The notes under the pieces were generated by a model, which ran no database searches, was not told the DNA's origin, and saw nothing but the letters and a program-made list of their open reading frames with translations. Shown piece after piece: positions 1-9,500 of a stretch of DNA of 64,000 nucleotides (its first letter is position 1; every line of letters starts with the position of its first letter). The stretch is from a bacterium ADurb.Bin243 (GTDB taxonomy: Bacteria; Muiribacteriota; UBA9980). A program made the translations under genes and the position numbers. The stretch lies in NCBI GenBank assembly GCA_002069765.1, contig MWBZ01000013.1:21206-85205 (forward strand), in the 5' to 3' direction.

Positions 1-369
1 CTGCGGAAAATCGTCGGGAGGCATGCCGAAAAGAGTGCTTTCGGTCTTGCCGCCGCTCAATTCTATATTGAAATTTTCTTTGTTGCAGGAAAAAGTAACC
101 GTATCGGCCGACGAAAAAACGTCGAGAATGCTCGAAAACATCTTTGACGAAACCATTACCTCGCCGCCGTCTTCGATCTGGGCCTGTATGAAAACTTCGT
201 AATACATTTCAAGATCGGTCGCGAAAAGCCTTATCAAGCCGGAGTCTTTTCTGGACGTACAGTCGATGAGAATATTCGTCAATATAGGCGACGGAGACGC
301 CGATACTATAACGCGCGAACAGCTCTGGACGGCTTTTATTAAATCCGTTGATTTTGCGACAAATTTCAT
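1..369 (-). CDS. dnaN: DNA polymerase III sliding clamp beta subunit, N-terminal part (partial)
   Basis: This encodes the ring-shaped processivity clamp that holds the replicative polymerase on DNA. Only the first 123 codons are present; the gene runs off the left edge. The translation starts MKFVAKSTDLIKAVQ and contains ILTNILIDC, LFATDLEMYYEV and GGEVMVSSKMF, which match the first clamp domain, where ATDLE and the following strands are conserved. The start ATG has a GGTGG Shine-Dalgarno 11 nt upstream and a good promoter behind that. The gene is divergent from the amino-acid permease. dnaA is not its immediate upstream neighbour, unlike the classical dnaA-dnaN arrangement. The identification rests on sequence pattern and is firm. 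Confidence 0.93.
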   Translation of the reverse strand, partial: MKFVAKSTDLIKAVQSCSRVIVSASPSPILTNILIDCTSRKDSGLIRLFATDLEMYYEVFIQAQIEDGGEVMVSSKMFSSILDVFSSADTVTFSCNKENFNIELSGGKTESTLFGMPPDDFPQ

Positions 370-425
370 TTATGTATATACCACCTTTTCATTAATAAAT
401 TAAAAGCATTACATAATCAGCTGCG

Positions 426-454
426 ATTATATCATAATTTAAATTAAATTGCAA
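426..454 (-). promoter_or_regulatory. Putative dnaN promoter
   Basis: Read on the minus strand there is TTGCAA (449-454), a 17-nt spacer and a perfect TATAAT (426-431). It lies 57 nt upstream of the dnaN start. The AT-rich surroundings raise the chance of a fortuitous match, but spacing and -10 are consensus. Confidence 0.55.
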
Positions 455-526
455 TTTATATTCATATTTTTTAATTTATTTTTATAAAATTGCGTGCCGG
501 TTAAGTAAAAAAAAAATTTACATTTA

Positions 527-555
527 TTGACATTTTTAGCTCTTTAATATAATAT
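527..555 (+). promoter_or_regulatory. Putative promoter of the permease operon
   Basis: TTGACA (527-532) is followed after 17 nt by TAATAT (550-555). A perfect TATAAT at 548-553 has only a 15-nt spacer. It lies about 40 nt upstream of the permease start and is divergent from the dnaN promoter. Confidence 0.6.
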
Positions 556-590
556 TATAAAAATTTCTTTAACATATAAAAAAAATAGAG

Positions 591-607
591 AGAGGGTGGT
601 TTATATT
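591..607 (+). promoter_or_regulatory. Shine-Dalgarno that questions the permease GTG start
   Basis: AGAGGGTGG (591-599) is the same ribosome-binding type as GAAAGGGTG before the lipoprotein genes at 37117 and 59999, and AAAGGGT before the ankyrin gene. The only standard start in frame, GTG at 596, lies inside it. By analogy with those genes, the initiating codon would be at 605, which reads ATT. Confidence 0.45.
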
Positions 608-2215
608 CAATCGAGCACTCAAAGCGGCAGTACGGCATCGGCCGGCTTATTATCAAAAATTTTTCGCATAAAGTCGGTCGATCGCATAATCGGCGATGAC
701 AAAAAAGCCAGGGAACATTTGAAACGGTCTCTCAAGGCTCCCGACCTGGTTTTCATGGGCATAGGCGCCGTCATCGGCGCGGGAATATTCGCTACCATAG
801 GCTCCGCCGCGGCAGGCGATATCGGGCGCCCCGGCGCCGGCCCCGCCCTGATGCTTTCTTTTGTATTAACCGCTATCGGATGCGGCTTTTCCGCGATGTG
901 CTATGCGGAATTCGCAGCCATGGTCCCTATCGCCGGAAGCGCATATACTTATTCATACGCCACTCTCGGCGAACTTATCGCATGGATAATAGGCTGGGAC
1001 CTTATCGTCGAGTACGCCATAGGCAACGTGGCCGTCGCGATCAGCTGGAGCAGCTATTTCTGCTCTCTCATGGAAGGCTTCAACCTCAAAATACCTCTGT
1101 GGCTCGCAACCGATTACCGCACCGCGCTCGCCAAAGACCCGGGCATAATATCGGGGGCGCCTCATTTTCTGGGAATCCCCATCGTCTTTAACCTGCCGGC
1201 GGTGGCCATAGTGGCCCTGCTTACATATCTTATCGCCATAGGCATAAAAGAAAGCGTGCGCGTAAACGAAGCCATGGTTGTCATAAAGCTTCTCGTACTG
1301 GGTTTTTTCTGCTCCATAGGCATTTTTTACGTCAGGCCCGAAAATTTTTCGCCTCTCGCCCCTAACGGATTTTCAGGGATATTGACCGGAGCGGCTATCG
1401 TATTTTTCGCCTATATCGGCTTCGACGCGGTTTCAACGCTCGCCGAAGAGACCGAAAACCCCGCTCGCGACCTGCCCATAGGAATCATAGGAACACTCGT
1501 CGTATGCACCATAATATATATAGTGGTAACCGCGATATTCGTCGGGCTGATACCTTTTTCAAAGCTGGTTTCAATGCCCGCCAACGACAAGGCGGAGCCT
1601 CTCGCCTACGCGCTAAAATATATCGGCACGCTTCCCGACGCCGGAGCGTTCGCTAAAAAATTCATGAACTACGCCGCCGGATTCGTGGCGTTCGGCGCTG
1701 TTATCGCCAGCACGGCCGTGCTTCTGGTTTTCCAGATAGGCCAGCCGCGAATTTTATTTTCGATGTCGCGCGACGGGCTTCTCCCCAAGATATTCAGCTC
1801 CATACATCCCACATTCAGAACGCCGTTTTTCGCGACTATAGTCACCGGCGTTTTCGTGGCAGTATTTTCCGCGTTTATGAGCATAGACGAAATGGTCGAT
1901 CTCTGCAACATAGGCACGCTTTTCGCATTCGTGCTGGTCTGTGCGGGAATTCTTGTGCTCAGGATAAAAGAGCCCGACCGCAAAAGGCCTTTCAAGGCCC
2001 CGGGCGGCATCGCCACGCCCATACTCGGAATACTTTCCTGCCTCTTTCTTATGCAGGGCCTTCCGCTTATCACCTGGATACGTTTCGCGGTGTGGCTTAT
2101 AGTCGGCATGTGCGTTTATTTCGCTTACGGTTATCATAACAGCCGCCTTGACCCTAAAAACGCCTCTAACGGCAACGGCGATTTGCCTAAAATAGACAAC
2201 GCAGATCATTTTTAA
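596..2215 (+). CDS. APC-family cationic amino acid permease
   Basis: This is an integral membrane amino-acid transporter of the APC superfamily, closest in pattern to the CAT/YfnA group. The 539 residues contain a short cytoplasmic N-terminus, then about 12 to 14 hydrophobic segments. The first helix has the family motif MGIGAVIGAGIF near residue 54. YAEFAAMVPIAGSAYTY and FFAYIGFDAVSTLAEETENP are also typical of the family. RPFKAPGG follows near the C-terminus. The substrate cannot be read from sequence. It heads a four-gene run with an ankyrin protein, an M29 aminopeptidase and a small membrane protein, which suggests peptide or amino-acid use. The GTG at 596 overlaps the Shine-Dalgarno, so the true start may be ATT at 605; either choice changes only three residues. 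Confidence 0.92.
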   Translation: MVYIQSSTQSGSTASAGLLSKIFRIKSVDRIIGDDKKAREHLKRSLKAPDLVFMGIGAVIGAGIFATIGSAAAGDIGRPGAGPALMLSFVLTAIGCGFSAMCYAEFAAMVPIAGSAYTYSYATLGELIAWIIGWDLIVEYAIGNVAVAISWSSYFCSLMEGFNLKIPLWLATDYRTALAKDPGIISGAPHFLGIPIVFNLPAVAIVALLTYLIAIGIKESVRVNEAMVVIKLLVLGFFCSIGIFYVRPENFSPLAPNGFSGILTGAAIVFFAYIGFDAVSTLAEETENPARDLPIGIIGTLVVCTIIYIVVTAIFVGLIPFSKLVSMPANDKAEPLAYALKYIGTLPDAGAFAKKFMNYAAGFVAFGAVIASTAVLLVFQIGQPRILFSMSRDGLLPKIFSSIHPTFRTPFFATIVTGVFVAVFSAFMSIDEMVDLCNIGTLFAFVLVCAGILVLRIKEPDRKRPFKAPGGIATPILGILSCLFLMQGLPLITWIRFAVWLIVGMCVYFAYGYHNSRLDPKNASNGNGDLPKIDNADHF

Positions 2216-2280
2216 ACAGCCGTTAATAAATAGTGTAGTCGCTCAAAAAATATCAAAGATAAAAGAAAGGGTACTTTAAA

Positions 2281-3060
2281 ATGTCAATAATCCACGACCA
2301 GGTAAAGGCCGAAAATATCGAAAAAATCAAAGAGCTGATCGCTGAGTCCGCAACTATAGTTAACGAAAAAGATTCCGACGGCTGGACTCCGCTACATTTC
2401 GCGACGGTTTTCGGAAGCGTCGATATAGCGAAACTGCTTCTGGCTTCGGGCGCGAACGCTAACGCCCAATCCGGCGACGGAGTTACGCCGCTGCATCTGG
2501 CCATAGAAAATAACGAACGCGAAATCGCGAAGCTTCTTACTACAAGCGGCGCGGATATCAACACTAAAAACGACGACGGCGAAACGGCACTGCACCTGGC
2601 CGTTAACCTCGAATATTACGAATTCGTGGAATTCCTCGTCCAGAGTGGCTCCGACGTTAACCTTTCCGAAAATATGGGCGAAACAGCACTGCACCTGGCG
2701 GCACGAAACGGCTTTCTTCAGATGGCCGAACTTTTCATCGCCGCCGGCGCCGCAATCGACGCTAAAAACCGCTACGGATGCACGCCGCTTTTCCACGCCA
2801 TCAATATGCAGCACCGCGACTTAATAGACCTGCTGCTCGCAAAAAAGGCCGACGTCAATATAGCCGACAACAACGGCTGGACGCTCGTGCACGAAGCCTG
2901 CGAAAAAGAAGACATCGAAATACTGGAGCTTCTTATCAACTACGGCGCGCTTGTGGAGGTAAAAGATAAAAACGGCGAATCGCCTTATAATATCGCATCC
3001 CAGCGCGAGGCTAACGATATCTGCGAACTTCTTATAAAAAACGGGGCGAAAGGGGAATAA
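2281..3060 (+). CDS. Ankyrin-repeat protein
   Basis: The 259-residue protein is almost entirely ankyrin repeats. Seven repeat units can be counted by their G-x-T-P-L-H-x-A openings (GWTPLHFA, GVTPLHLA, GETALHLA twice, GCTPLFHA, GWTLVHEA, GESPYNIA) between residues 35 and 250. The N-terminal helix pair (residues 1-30) reads as a capping repeat. There is no signal peptide or membrane segment, so it is probably a cytoplasmic protein-binding scaffold; the partner is unknown. AAAGGGT lies 8 nt before the ATG. It is 65 nt downstream of the permease and 3 nt upstream of the aminopeptidase, so it is probably co-transcribed with both. Confidence 0.93.
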   Translation: MSIIHDQVKAENIEKIKELIAESATIVNEKDSDGWTPLHFATVFGSVDIAKLLLASGANANAQSGDGVTPLHLAIENNEREIAKLLTTSGADINTKNDDGETALHLAVNLEYYEFVEFLVQSGSDVNLSENMGETALHLAARNGFLQMAELFIAAGAAIDAKNRYGCTPLFHAINMQHRDLIDLLLAKKADVNIADNNGWTLVHEACEKEDIEILELLINYGALVEVKDKNGESPYNIASQREANDICELLIKNGAKGE

Positions 3061-3063
3061 TAA

Positions 3064-4164
3064 ATGACGACAAATATTTTTGAAAAATACGCAAAGCTGC
3101 TTGTAAACTATTCGTTAAAAATAAAAAAAGGCGACAGGCTGTTGATCAACTCAACCTATCTCGCGGAGCCGCTCATCAAAGAAGTATATAAGCACGCGCT
3201 TATAAACGGCGCCAACGTCGAATTTAAAATTGCAGTAAACGGCATTGGCAAGATATTTTACGATAACGCCGGCGACGATCAGCTCAATTATATCCCGCAA
3301 CTTTATAAACACGCCGTCGAAAACTTCGAAGCGATCCTTTCAATCAACGCTCCTTTCAACCTCAAGGAAACCCAGAGCGTATCCAGCGACAAAAAAAAGA
3401 TAGTCAACATGGCAAACTCCTCAGTCAGCAAGCGTTTCATGCAGCGTTCCGCCGAAGGCTCTCTTAAATGGAGCTACTGCGAATTCCCAACCGACGCGGG
3501 CGCTCAGGAATCGCAGATGTCGCGCGACGAATACGAAAATTTCGTTTACGGCGCGTGCTTTTTATACGACGACGATCCCTGCGCTAAATGGGAAGAGCTG
3601 AAAAACAACCAGCAGAAGTGGGTGGACTATCTCGCTAAACGCAAAACAATCCGTTTCGTCAATAAAGACTCCGACGTTTCATTTTCAGTGGCCGACCGCA
3701 TCTGGATCAACAGCTCCGGCGACGCCAATATGCCTTCGGGGGAGGTATTCACCGCCCCGGTAGAAGATTCGGTCAACGGAAAGATCAGGTTTTCCTACCC
3801 CGGCATATTCATGGGACAGGAAATCGAAGATATTTCGCTCGAAATTAAAAACGGCGAGGTCGTAAAATGGGACGCCAGAAAAGGCCGCGAGCTTCTCGAT
3901 AACGTATTCTCGATTCCGGGCGCGCGCCGTTTCGGCGAAGTAGCCATAGGCACCAATTACGGAATCCAGCGCTTCATAAAAAACATGCTCTTCGACGAAA
4001 AGATCGGAGGCACCATACACATGGCCGTCGGCGCGGCCTATCCGCACACCCGCGGCACCAACGAATCCAGCGTCCACTGGGACCTTCTCGCCGATATGAA
4101 AGACGGCGGAGAAATATACGCCGACGGAGAAATAATATATAAAAACGGTAAATTTATAATTTAA
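3064..4164 (+). CDS. M29-family metallo-aminopeptidase (thermophilic AmpS/AmpT type)
   Basis: This is a metal-dependent aminopeptidase that removes N-terminal residues from peptides in the cytoplasm. The 366 residues match family M29 over the whole length. The N-terminus has YAKLLVNYSLKIKKGDRLLI. The metal-ligand region has FGEVAIGTN, GGTIHMAVG and ESSVHWDLLADM, supplying the family's Glu, His and His-x-Asp ligands. It starts 3 nt after the ankyrin gene stop, so the two are translationally close. No signal peptide is seen. M29 enzymes usually have broad specificity, so the natural substrate is not predictable. Confidence 0.92.
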   Translation: MTTNIFEKYAKLLVNYSLKIKKGDRLLINSTYLAEPLIKEVYKHALINGANVEFKIAVNGIGKIFYDNAGDDQLNYIPQLYKHAVENFEAILSINAPFNLKETQSVSSDKKKIVNMANSSVSKRFMQRSAEGSLKWSYCEFPTDAGAQESQMSRDEYENFVYGACFLYDDDPCAKWEELKNNQQKWVDYLAKRKTIRFVNKDSDVSFSVADRIWINSSGDANMPSGEVFTAPVEDSVNGKIRFSYPGIFMGQEIEDISLEIKNGEVVKWDARKGRELLDNVFSIPGARRFGEVAIGTNYGIQRFIKNMLFDEKIGGTIHMAVGAAYPHTRGTNESSVHWDLLADMKDGGEIYADGEIIYKNGKFII

Positions 4165-4195
4165 CTTTAAATTTTTATTTTAAGGAGCCGGCTTT

Positions 4196-4669
4196 ATGCT
4201 TTCAGCCTATATAACGCTATTAGCTGCTATATTAATCGGCGCTTTTCGCATGTTTTACATGCGCGAAAAATTCGCCGAAGCTTTTCTTCTGGGATTTTTG
4301 ATATGCTGCGTGGGCTTTACCGGCCTTTACGCATTTATGGGGCATTTTTTCTTCGCCGACAGGGTGGCGCAGGGCATCGGCTGGCCCGCCGGAAATCCTT
4401 TCCAGAAAGAAGTGGCGTTCACCAATCTCGGCATTGGAATTTTAGGCTTTCTGTGCATATGGATCCGCGGAAATTTCTGGGCGGCGGCCGTTATAATGAA
4501 TTCAACCTTCCTCCTTGGTGCGGCTTATATACACTATATGGAAATAATTCAAAAAGCCAACCTGAATCCGCTCAACGCCGGAACTGTTTTCTATTTCGAC
4601 ATTTTAATACCGGTTATCACGCTGGGGCTGCTAATAGCTTCACGGCTCACAAAATCGGAAAATAAATAA
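4196..4669 (+). CDS. Small integral membrane protein (DUF6790-like)
   Basis: The 157-residue protein has four hydrophobic segments, at about residues 3-20, 28-50, 75-110 and 130-150. The segment IGWPAGNPFQKEVAFTNLGIG in the middle resembles the conserved core of the DUF6790 family, whose function is not known. It has a GGAG Shine-Dalgarno before the ATG and follows the aminopeptidase by 31 nt. It is the last gene before a strong terminator, so it probably ends the permease operon. The family match is from memory of the motif and is moderate. Confidence 0.75.
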   Translation: MLSAYITLLAAILIGAFRMFYMREKFAEAFLLGFLICCVGFTGLYAFMGHFFFADRVAQGIGWPAGNPFQKEVAFTNLGIGILGFLCIWIRGNFWAAAVIMNSTFLLGAAYIHYMEIIQKANLNPLNAGTVFYFDILIPVITLGLLIASRLTKSENK

Positions 4670-4699
4670 ACCAGAAAATATTCGGTTAATATTTTATTA

Positions 4700-4734
4700 A
4701 AAAAGCCTGCGGCTGTATTGGCCGCAGGCTTTTT
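4700..4734. terminator. Bidirectional rho-independent terminator
   Basis: A 14-bp perfect stem (AAAAAGCCTGCGGC / GCCGCAGGCTTTTT) has a 7-nt loop. A-run and T-run flank it, so it can end both the plus-strand permease operon and the minus-strand giant lipoprotein gene. Confidence 0.92.
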
Positions 4735-4781
4735 AACTTCAATTCACATAACGAGGGTTTATATTCGCGCTTTATAAGCTT

Positions 4782-6530
4782 TTATTTATTGTGTACCAGA
4801 TAATAACTTTTGCCGTCAAACACGAAGTAATTCTTTACGCCTTCAACGGAAATATTATACACCTCGATCGTTTCTATCACTTCTTCATGAGCGTATATCG
4901 CAACGAATTTATCCGCGCCACGGCCTTTAACGCGGTCTCCAATTTTAAGCTCCTTCACCTTTTTCCACTCGCCGTTTCCAAAAGCGAATGGGTGTTCGCC
5001 CGTAACTTTCAGGCCGTTAAGTTTAAAATAACCCGATACGCTTCTGTTGATTGTTTTACTTACAGCGGAATCTAATTCGCGGCCGCTCGTAAAATCGTAA
5101 GATTTTACTTTATCGCCAGCCGCTATAGTTTCGATCGGCTTCAACGAACCGTCGGCCATAACTACGAGCGTGCCCGCGGCGAAGCAAACAGTCTCCGCCC
5201 TGACGAATTTAGTTCCGTTCCAGACATATTCGCCGGCGCGAAGTTCATTATTCGTTCCAGGTCCAACATCTGCATCAAGAACGTTCTTACTCAGTGTTGC
5301 AGTTGTAAAATCAGCCTCAACATCGCAGAAATGAACGGTTGCATTATTCTGCTGATATTTGGCGTTTTTATTAAATACGACTTTTGAACCCGCGGCGCCG
5401 GTTAGCATACCAAACACCCGCAATTGATCACCTAATCTTATAGTCAGCGTTTTGCCGGCCGCGATAGCAAGCGCCGATTCAATGAACAGATCACCATTCT
5501 CCATATGCAATTCGTTCAAAGTCAGGTCGCTTTCAATAGTAACGGTTCCGCCACTTATTGTGATATTGCCTTTTATATTGTCCGCTATTGCAGGCGCGAG
5601 TTTAATTATCGCTGTATTATTGTTTTCAATTGTTAAATTTCCGCCGGCGGCGGTTACCGTTATATGGCCTGAAAAGCCATCAGCAAAAAACAAAAGGCGA
5701 TTTCCCGTGTTATTGACTGTTATATGGCCGCCGCGCGGAAGTAATTTTGGGGTGCCGTCATCAAGAAGACTTGTGACGGTAAGCATGCCGCTTGCGTCAG
5801 CCGGCCCCTGAATGTATAAATGACCATTAACCGCTGCGCAATCAGCATTTGAAATAGTTATATCGGCAGTAGCCGCGGTTGAATTTTTAGTTATCTGTAC
5901 GAGCCTGCCTAAACTATCGAGTTCAAACGTGTCGCCGGCGACAAGTTTTCCAGCACTGAGAATCGATTTAAGCAAATTTTTAATACCCGCAGTGTTACTT
6001 GATATATCAAAAACATACATTTTAGCGGAACCGCTTGCACCGGCCGCGATTTTTAAAAGGTTTCCGGATGTGAGCGCGGCGTTGCTCGCGGCGGCGGATG
6101 TAGCTGCTAAATCGATTCCCGCGCCGTCGGCATTAGCTTTTAAATTATATAAGTTGCTCACCGGCATAGCGCCTAAAACTTCATATACACTATAAGTCGT
6201 GCCGTCAGTGAGCCCGGTTATCTCCGTTACGCCGGCGTCGAGCGCCACTGATTGCTGCGCGGCTATTAAAAGTCCGGCGTCGGTCGCGGCGGGAACGCTG
6301 GAATCAGCCGCGGTACCGTTAGCTATAACTTTTTGCCAGTTAGCGCCGTCGGCTTTTATCACATATTTTTTACCGGCGGTAAGTCCCGTAACTTTCGCGT
6401 ATCCGGCCGTGCCGTGCGAACCGGCGGCTAACTTTATGCCCGGCATTGTCATTGAAATGATTTCGGAATAACCGTTATAAGCAGGACTTCCCGTATCGCC
6501 GCTCGATTTGAGGCGTACGAAATAAGTCAT
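4782..6530 (-). CDS. C-terminal part of giant lipoprotein 1, ending in a Hint (intein-like) domain; frameshifted from its N-terminal part
   Basis: This reading frame continues the giant lipoprotein at 6554-11620 after a one-base shift near 6668-6672. In the same frame, coherent sequence (AHFLESTKPFTDAWTD, ALAEITGVNAAIS) extends upstream of the listed Met, so that Met is internal. It contains an FN3-like start, a low-complexity Ala/Gly/Thr beta-rich region (residues about 100-440), and a C-terminal Hint domain of 134 residues that begins with Cys in CFAAGT (5184-5186). The Hint domain shows the N-terminal Cys, the block B pattern VTGEH, and ends YYLVHN followed by a single Lys. Hint domains cleave themselves out or splice. 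Here only one residue follows the HN, so the likely outcome is N-terminal cleavage or no reaction at all. It lacks its own ribosome-binding site. Confidence 0.8.
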   Translation of the reverse strand: MTYFVRLKSSGDTGSPAYNGYSEIISMTMPGIKLAAGSHGTAGYAKVTGLTAGKKYVIKADGANWQKVIANGTAADSSVPAATDAGLLIAAQQSVALDAGVTEITGLTDGTTYSVYEVLGAMPVSNLYNLKANADGAGIDLAATSAAASNAALTSGNLLKIAAGASGSAKMYVFDISSNTAGIKNLLKSILSAGKLVAGDTFELDSLGRLVQITKNSTAATADITISNADCAAVNGHLYIQGPADASGMLTVTSLLDDGTPKLLPRGGHITVNNTGNRLLFFADGFSGHITVTAAGGNLTIENNNTAIIKLAPAIADNIKGNITISGGTVTIESDLTLNELHMENGDLFIESALAIAAGKTLTIRLGDQLRVFGMLTGAAGSKVVFNKNAKYQQNNATVHFCDVEADFTTATLSKNVLDADVGPGTNNELRAGEYVWNGTKFVRAETVCFAAGTLVVMADGSLKPIETIAAGDKVKSYDFTSGRELDSAVSKTINRSVSGYFKLNGLKVTGEHPFAFGNGEWKKVKELKIGDRVKGRGADKFVAIYAHEEVIETIEVYNISVEGVKNYFVFDGKSYYLVHNK

Positions 6531-6553
6531 GCTGATGGCAGCATTAACGCCCG

Positions 6554-9500
6554 TTATTTCAGCAAGCGCCTGCGTGTTATCGACAGCGGCATCAGGTTTA
6601 TCAGTCCATGCGTCAGTAAACGGCTTCGTCGATTCAAGAAAATGCGCCTGTATTTTTGGAGCACCGCGGGGGCTGAGCCTTTAGCGGCAAATGTAACATT
6701 AATATTGCCGTCGTCGCCGGCTTTTTTAGCTAGGCTGGTTTTTATAAAAAGTCTCTCAGGAACGGTATCGCCGTAATAATAACCATAGTTATAGTTATTC
6801 TCCGGCCAGGCGAGCATATCAAATTTCGCGCCGCCCTGATTTAGATTATTGAAAGTATTGCCTGTACCGATAAGGTTTGTAATCTGAGCGGAACCATATT
6901 CAAAATTACCGCCATAATAATTAACACTGCCAGAATCAATAATATCGAAAAGATATTTGTTCGTCGCACCGCTGATTGTCAGATAAGGATCGCTAAAAGT
7001 ATTTGCGGTATTCGACGAAAATAACGAAACTATAGAGCTTAATTCAGCCCCGCTGTATTTATGCTCGACCCTAACGCTTCCTTTAACGGTATTACCGGTA
7101 AAAGTAATCGTGCCTGATTTTATAAAATAAATGGCCGGCCGTGTATTGGTTTTAGCTTCGATCGTATTATTTTTAATAGTAAGCCCGCTGCTGTTTGAAA
7201 TGTACATAGTCCCTTCAGATGTGCCGCTGCTGCTATTCGATAAATGAAGGCCTTCAATAGTACTGTTGCTCAAATTTATTATATCTACGACAAGTTTATC
7301 AGCATTATCGAGTGCGATCGCAAAATTTTTAAGGGTAATATTATTCTGATCATATATTCGAAACCATTTTTTAAATAAAGTTTTATTATCACCAGTCGCA
7401 CTCACGCCTGTCATTGTAAAATTCGGTCTGTTAATAACAAGTTTATTATCATATTCATCGGCATTAACGTAACTCGAAAAGTCGCCGCTTACAATATTAA
7501 TCGTAGATATGGCATAGTCGGAAGCGCCCGGCATGCCATAAAGCGGCCGCTGGGGCGCATATAATTTCGGCGCTTTTATACTTGCAGGATTGGCATTATG
7601 AAAAGCAATGTCAAATGCGTCTATACGCCCTGCAGAAGTTCCTTCGCGGGCTGATATCGTTACGATTTTATTCGGTTTTATACCGCTTAATGTTTCTTTA
7701 AATATGAAAGTTTTATCTATAGTATGATTACTGTTGTTATAGTTCGTCCCGCCGGCAACGACAAACGGCGCATTCGAGGTATCTTCTATAGCGGCGTTTA
7801 ATGAAGCATTATCTTTCGCTATAACGATAGACGCGGCATCGGATTGAACGCCGCCGGCTATAGCTATGGCCTTCAGCGCGCCGCCGAGGCCGGGAGTGTC
7901 GAACGCTATCAGAATTTTCGCGTTCGCGTCGTATAAAGAACTCGCGGCGGTCGGCGTGCTTCCATCGAGCGTATAATATATTTTTGCGCCGGATGTCGAG
8001 CAGCTTAACGTAAGCTTGCCGGCATCTATTCCCGTGGCTTCACCAATAACCGGCGTAGCGGGTTTGGGCGGCGCCGGATACGCGATATTAAACACAGCGG
8101 AAACCGCCGTCATGGAATAAAACATTCCCGATTTAAACGCGGCCGCTTTGACCTTTGTAGCTCCGATTCTATTAAGCGTGAAAGGCGCTTCGTATTTTGT
8201 CGAAAGTTTAGAAGGTTCGCTGCCGTCAGTCGTATAATAAATTGCGGCGCCTTCGGTCGCGCAGCTTATCGTTACATTTGTCTGATAGTAAAAGAATCCG
8301 CCGTTTGGAGCGATAACGGGAGTCGCAGCCATTTCGGTCGGAACTACATACGCCGCTTCGAGTACAATCGATTGCGACATTTCGGCTTTTACCGCTATAG
8401 CTTTAATAGTGAGCGGGCATGTTATTTCAACCGGCGCGGTATAAAGAATCGCGGTTTGAGGCGTTGGAACGCAGCCGTCAGTCGTATAATAAATTGCGGC
8501 TCCGGGCGTCGCGCAGCTAATCGCTACTTCGACGGTGTTTTCGTAAGAGCCTGGTTCTATCGAAACCGCAGGCGCAGAAACAGGCCATAGCACGGGATAA
8601 TTAGCTTCACCAACCGGCGAATCGGTCATGCCGTCTTTAACGGCGAACGCTTTTATCATGGTAGTTTTTGTTATTACAACCGGCGCTTCATACTTCATAC
8701 TTTCGCGTGAAGGTATGCTTCCGTCGAGCGTATAATAAATTATCGCGCCGGATGTCGCGCTCGTTATTTCGACCGACTGCGTCGAGGTGAATACCGTGCC
8801 GCCTGCCGGTATAAATACCGGAGTCGCCACAGGCAGCTTTATAATATAAACCGATCCGGTCGCAGGCGAATCTTTCATTCCGTCTTTAACCGCAAAAGCT
8901 TTTATAGTAGTATTTTCAAAAACCGTTATTGGTTTTTCATACCTAAGGCTGCCGCGCGAAGGCAAGCTGCCATCGAGCGTATAATAAATCGACGCGCCGG
9001 GCGTCGCGCATATTATTTCAACCGATTGCGTCGATTTATACGTTCCAGCGGCCGGGTTAAATTCGAGCGCGGCTACAGGAAGCGGTTCAGGTATTGTTAT
9101 AAAGTATTCGGCGGAGCTTACCGTAGAATTTGTCATTCCGTGCTTCACCGCTATAGCCTTTATTGTAACGTTCGATGAAATTTCGAGCGTTCCATTGTAA
9201 AGAATACCAGATTCAGCTGCCGGCATGGTCCCGTTTATAGTATAATAAATAGCGGCGCCTTCAGTCTTAGAAGAAAGGGCCACGCTCTGCGTGCCTGTGT
9301 ATTGCCCGCCTTCAAGGCTGAATTCAGGCGCGTCAACCGTCTTTATGTTTATATAATGCGCTGCGGCTACATCTGAATCGGCCATATCGGATTTAACTGT
9401 AACCGCTTTAAAAATTGTGGTTTTAGAGATAGTAACCGGCCCAGCATAGCGAGAGCCGTTCACTATCGAAGGAACGCTGCCGTCAGTGGTATAATAAATG

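Noticed and set aside
370..590. Possible oriC next to dnaN
   Set aside because: The region is AT-rich but contains no TTATCCACA-like DnaA boxes on either strand; divergent promoters explain it.
6661..6680. Programmed -1 frameshift
   Set aside because: There is no X-XXY-YYZ slippery heptamer in the zero frame and no clear downstream stimulatory stem was seen; a C-tract indel explains it better.
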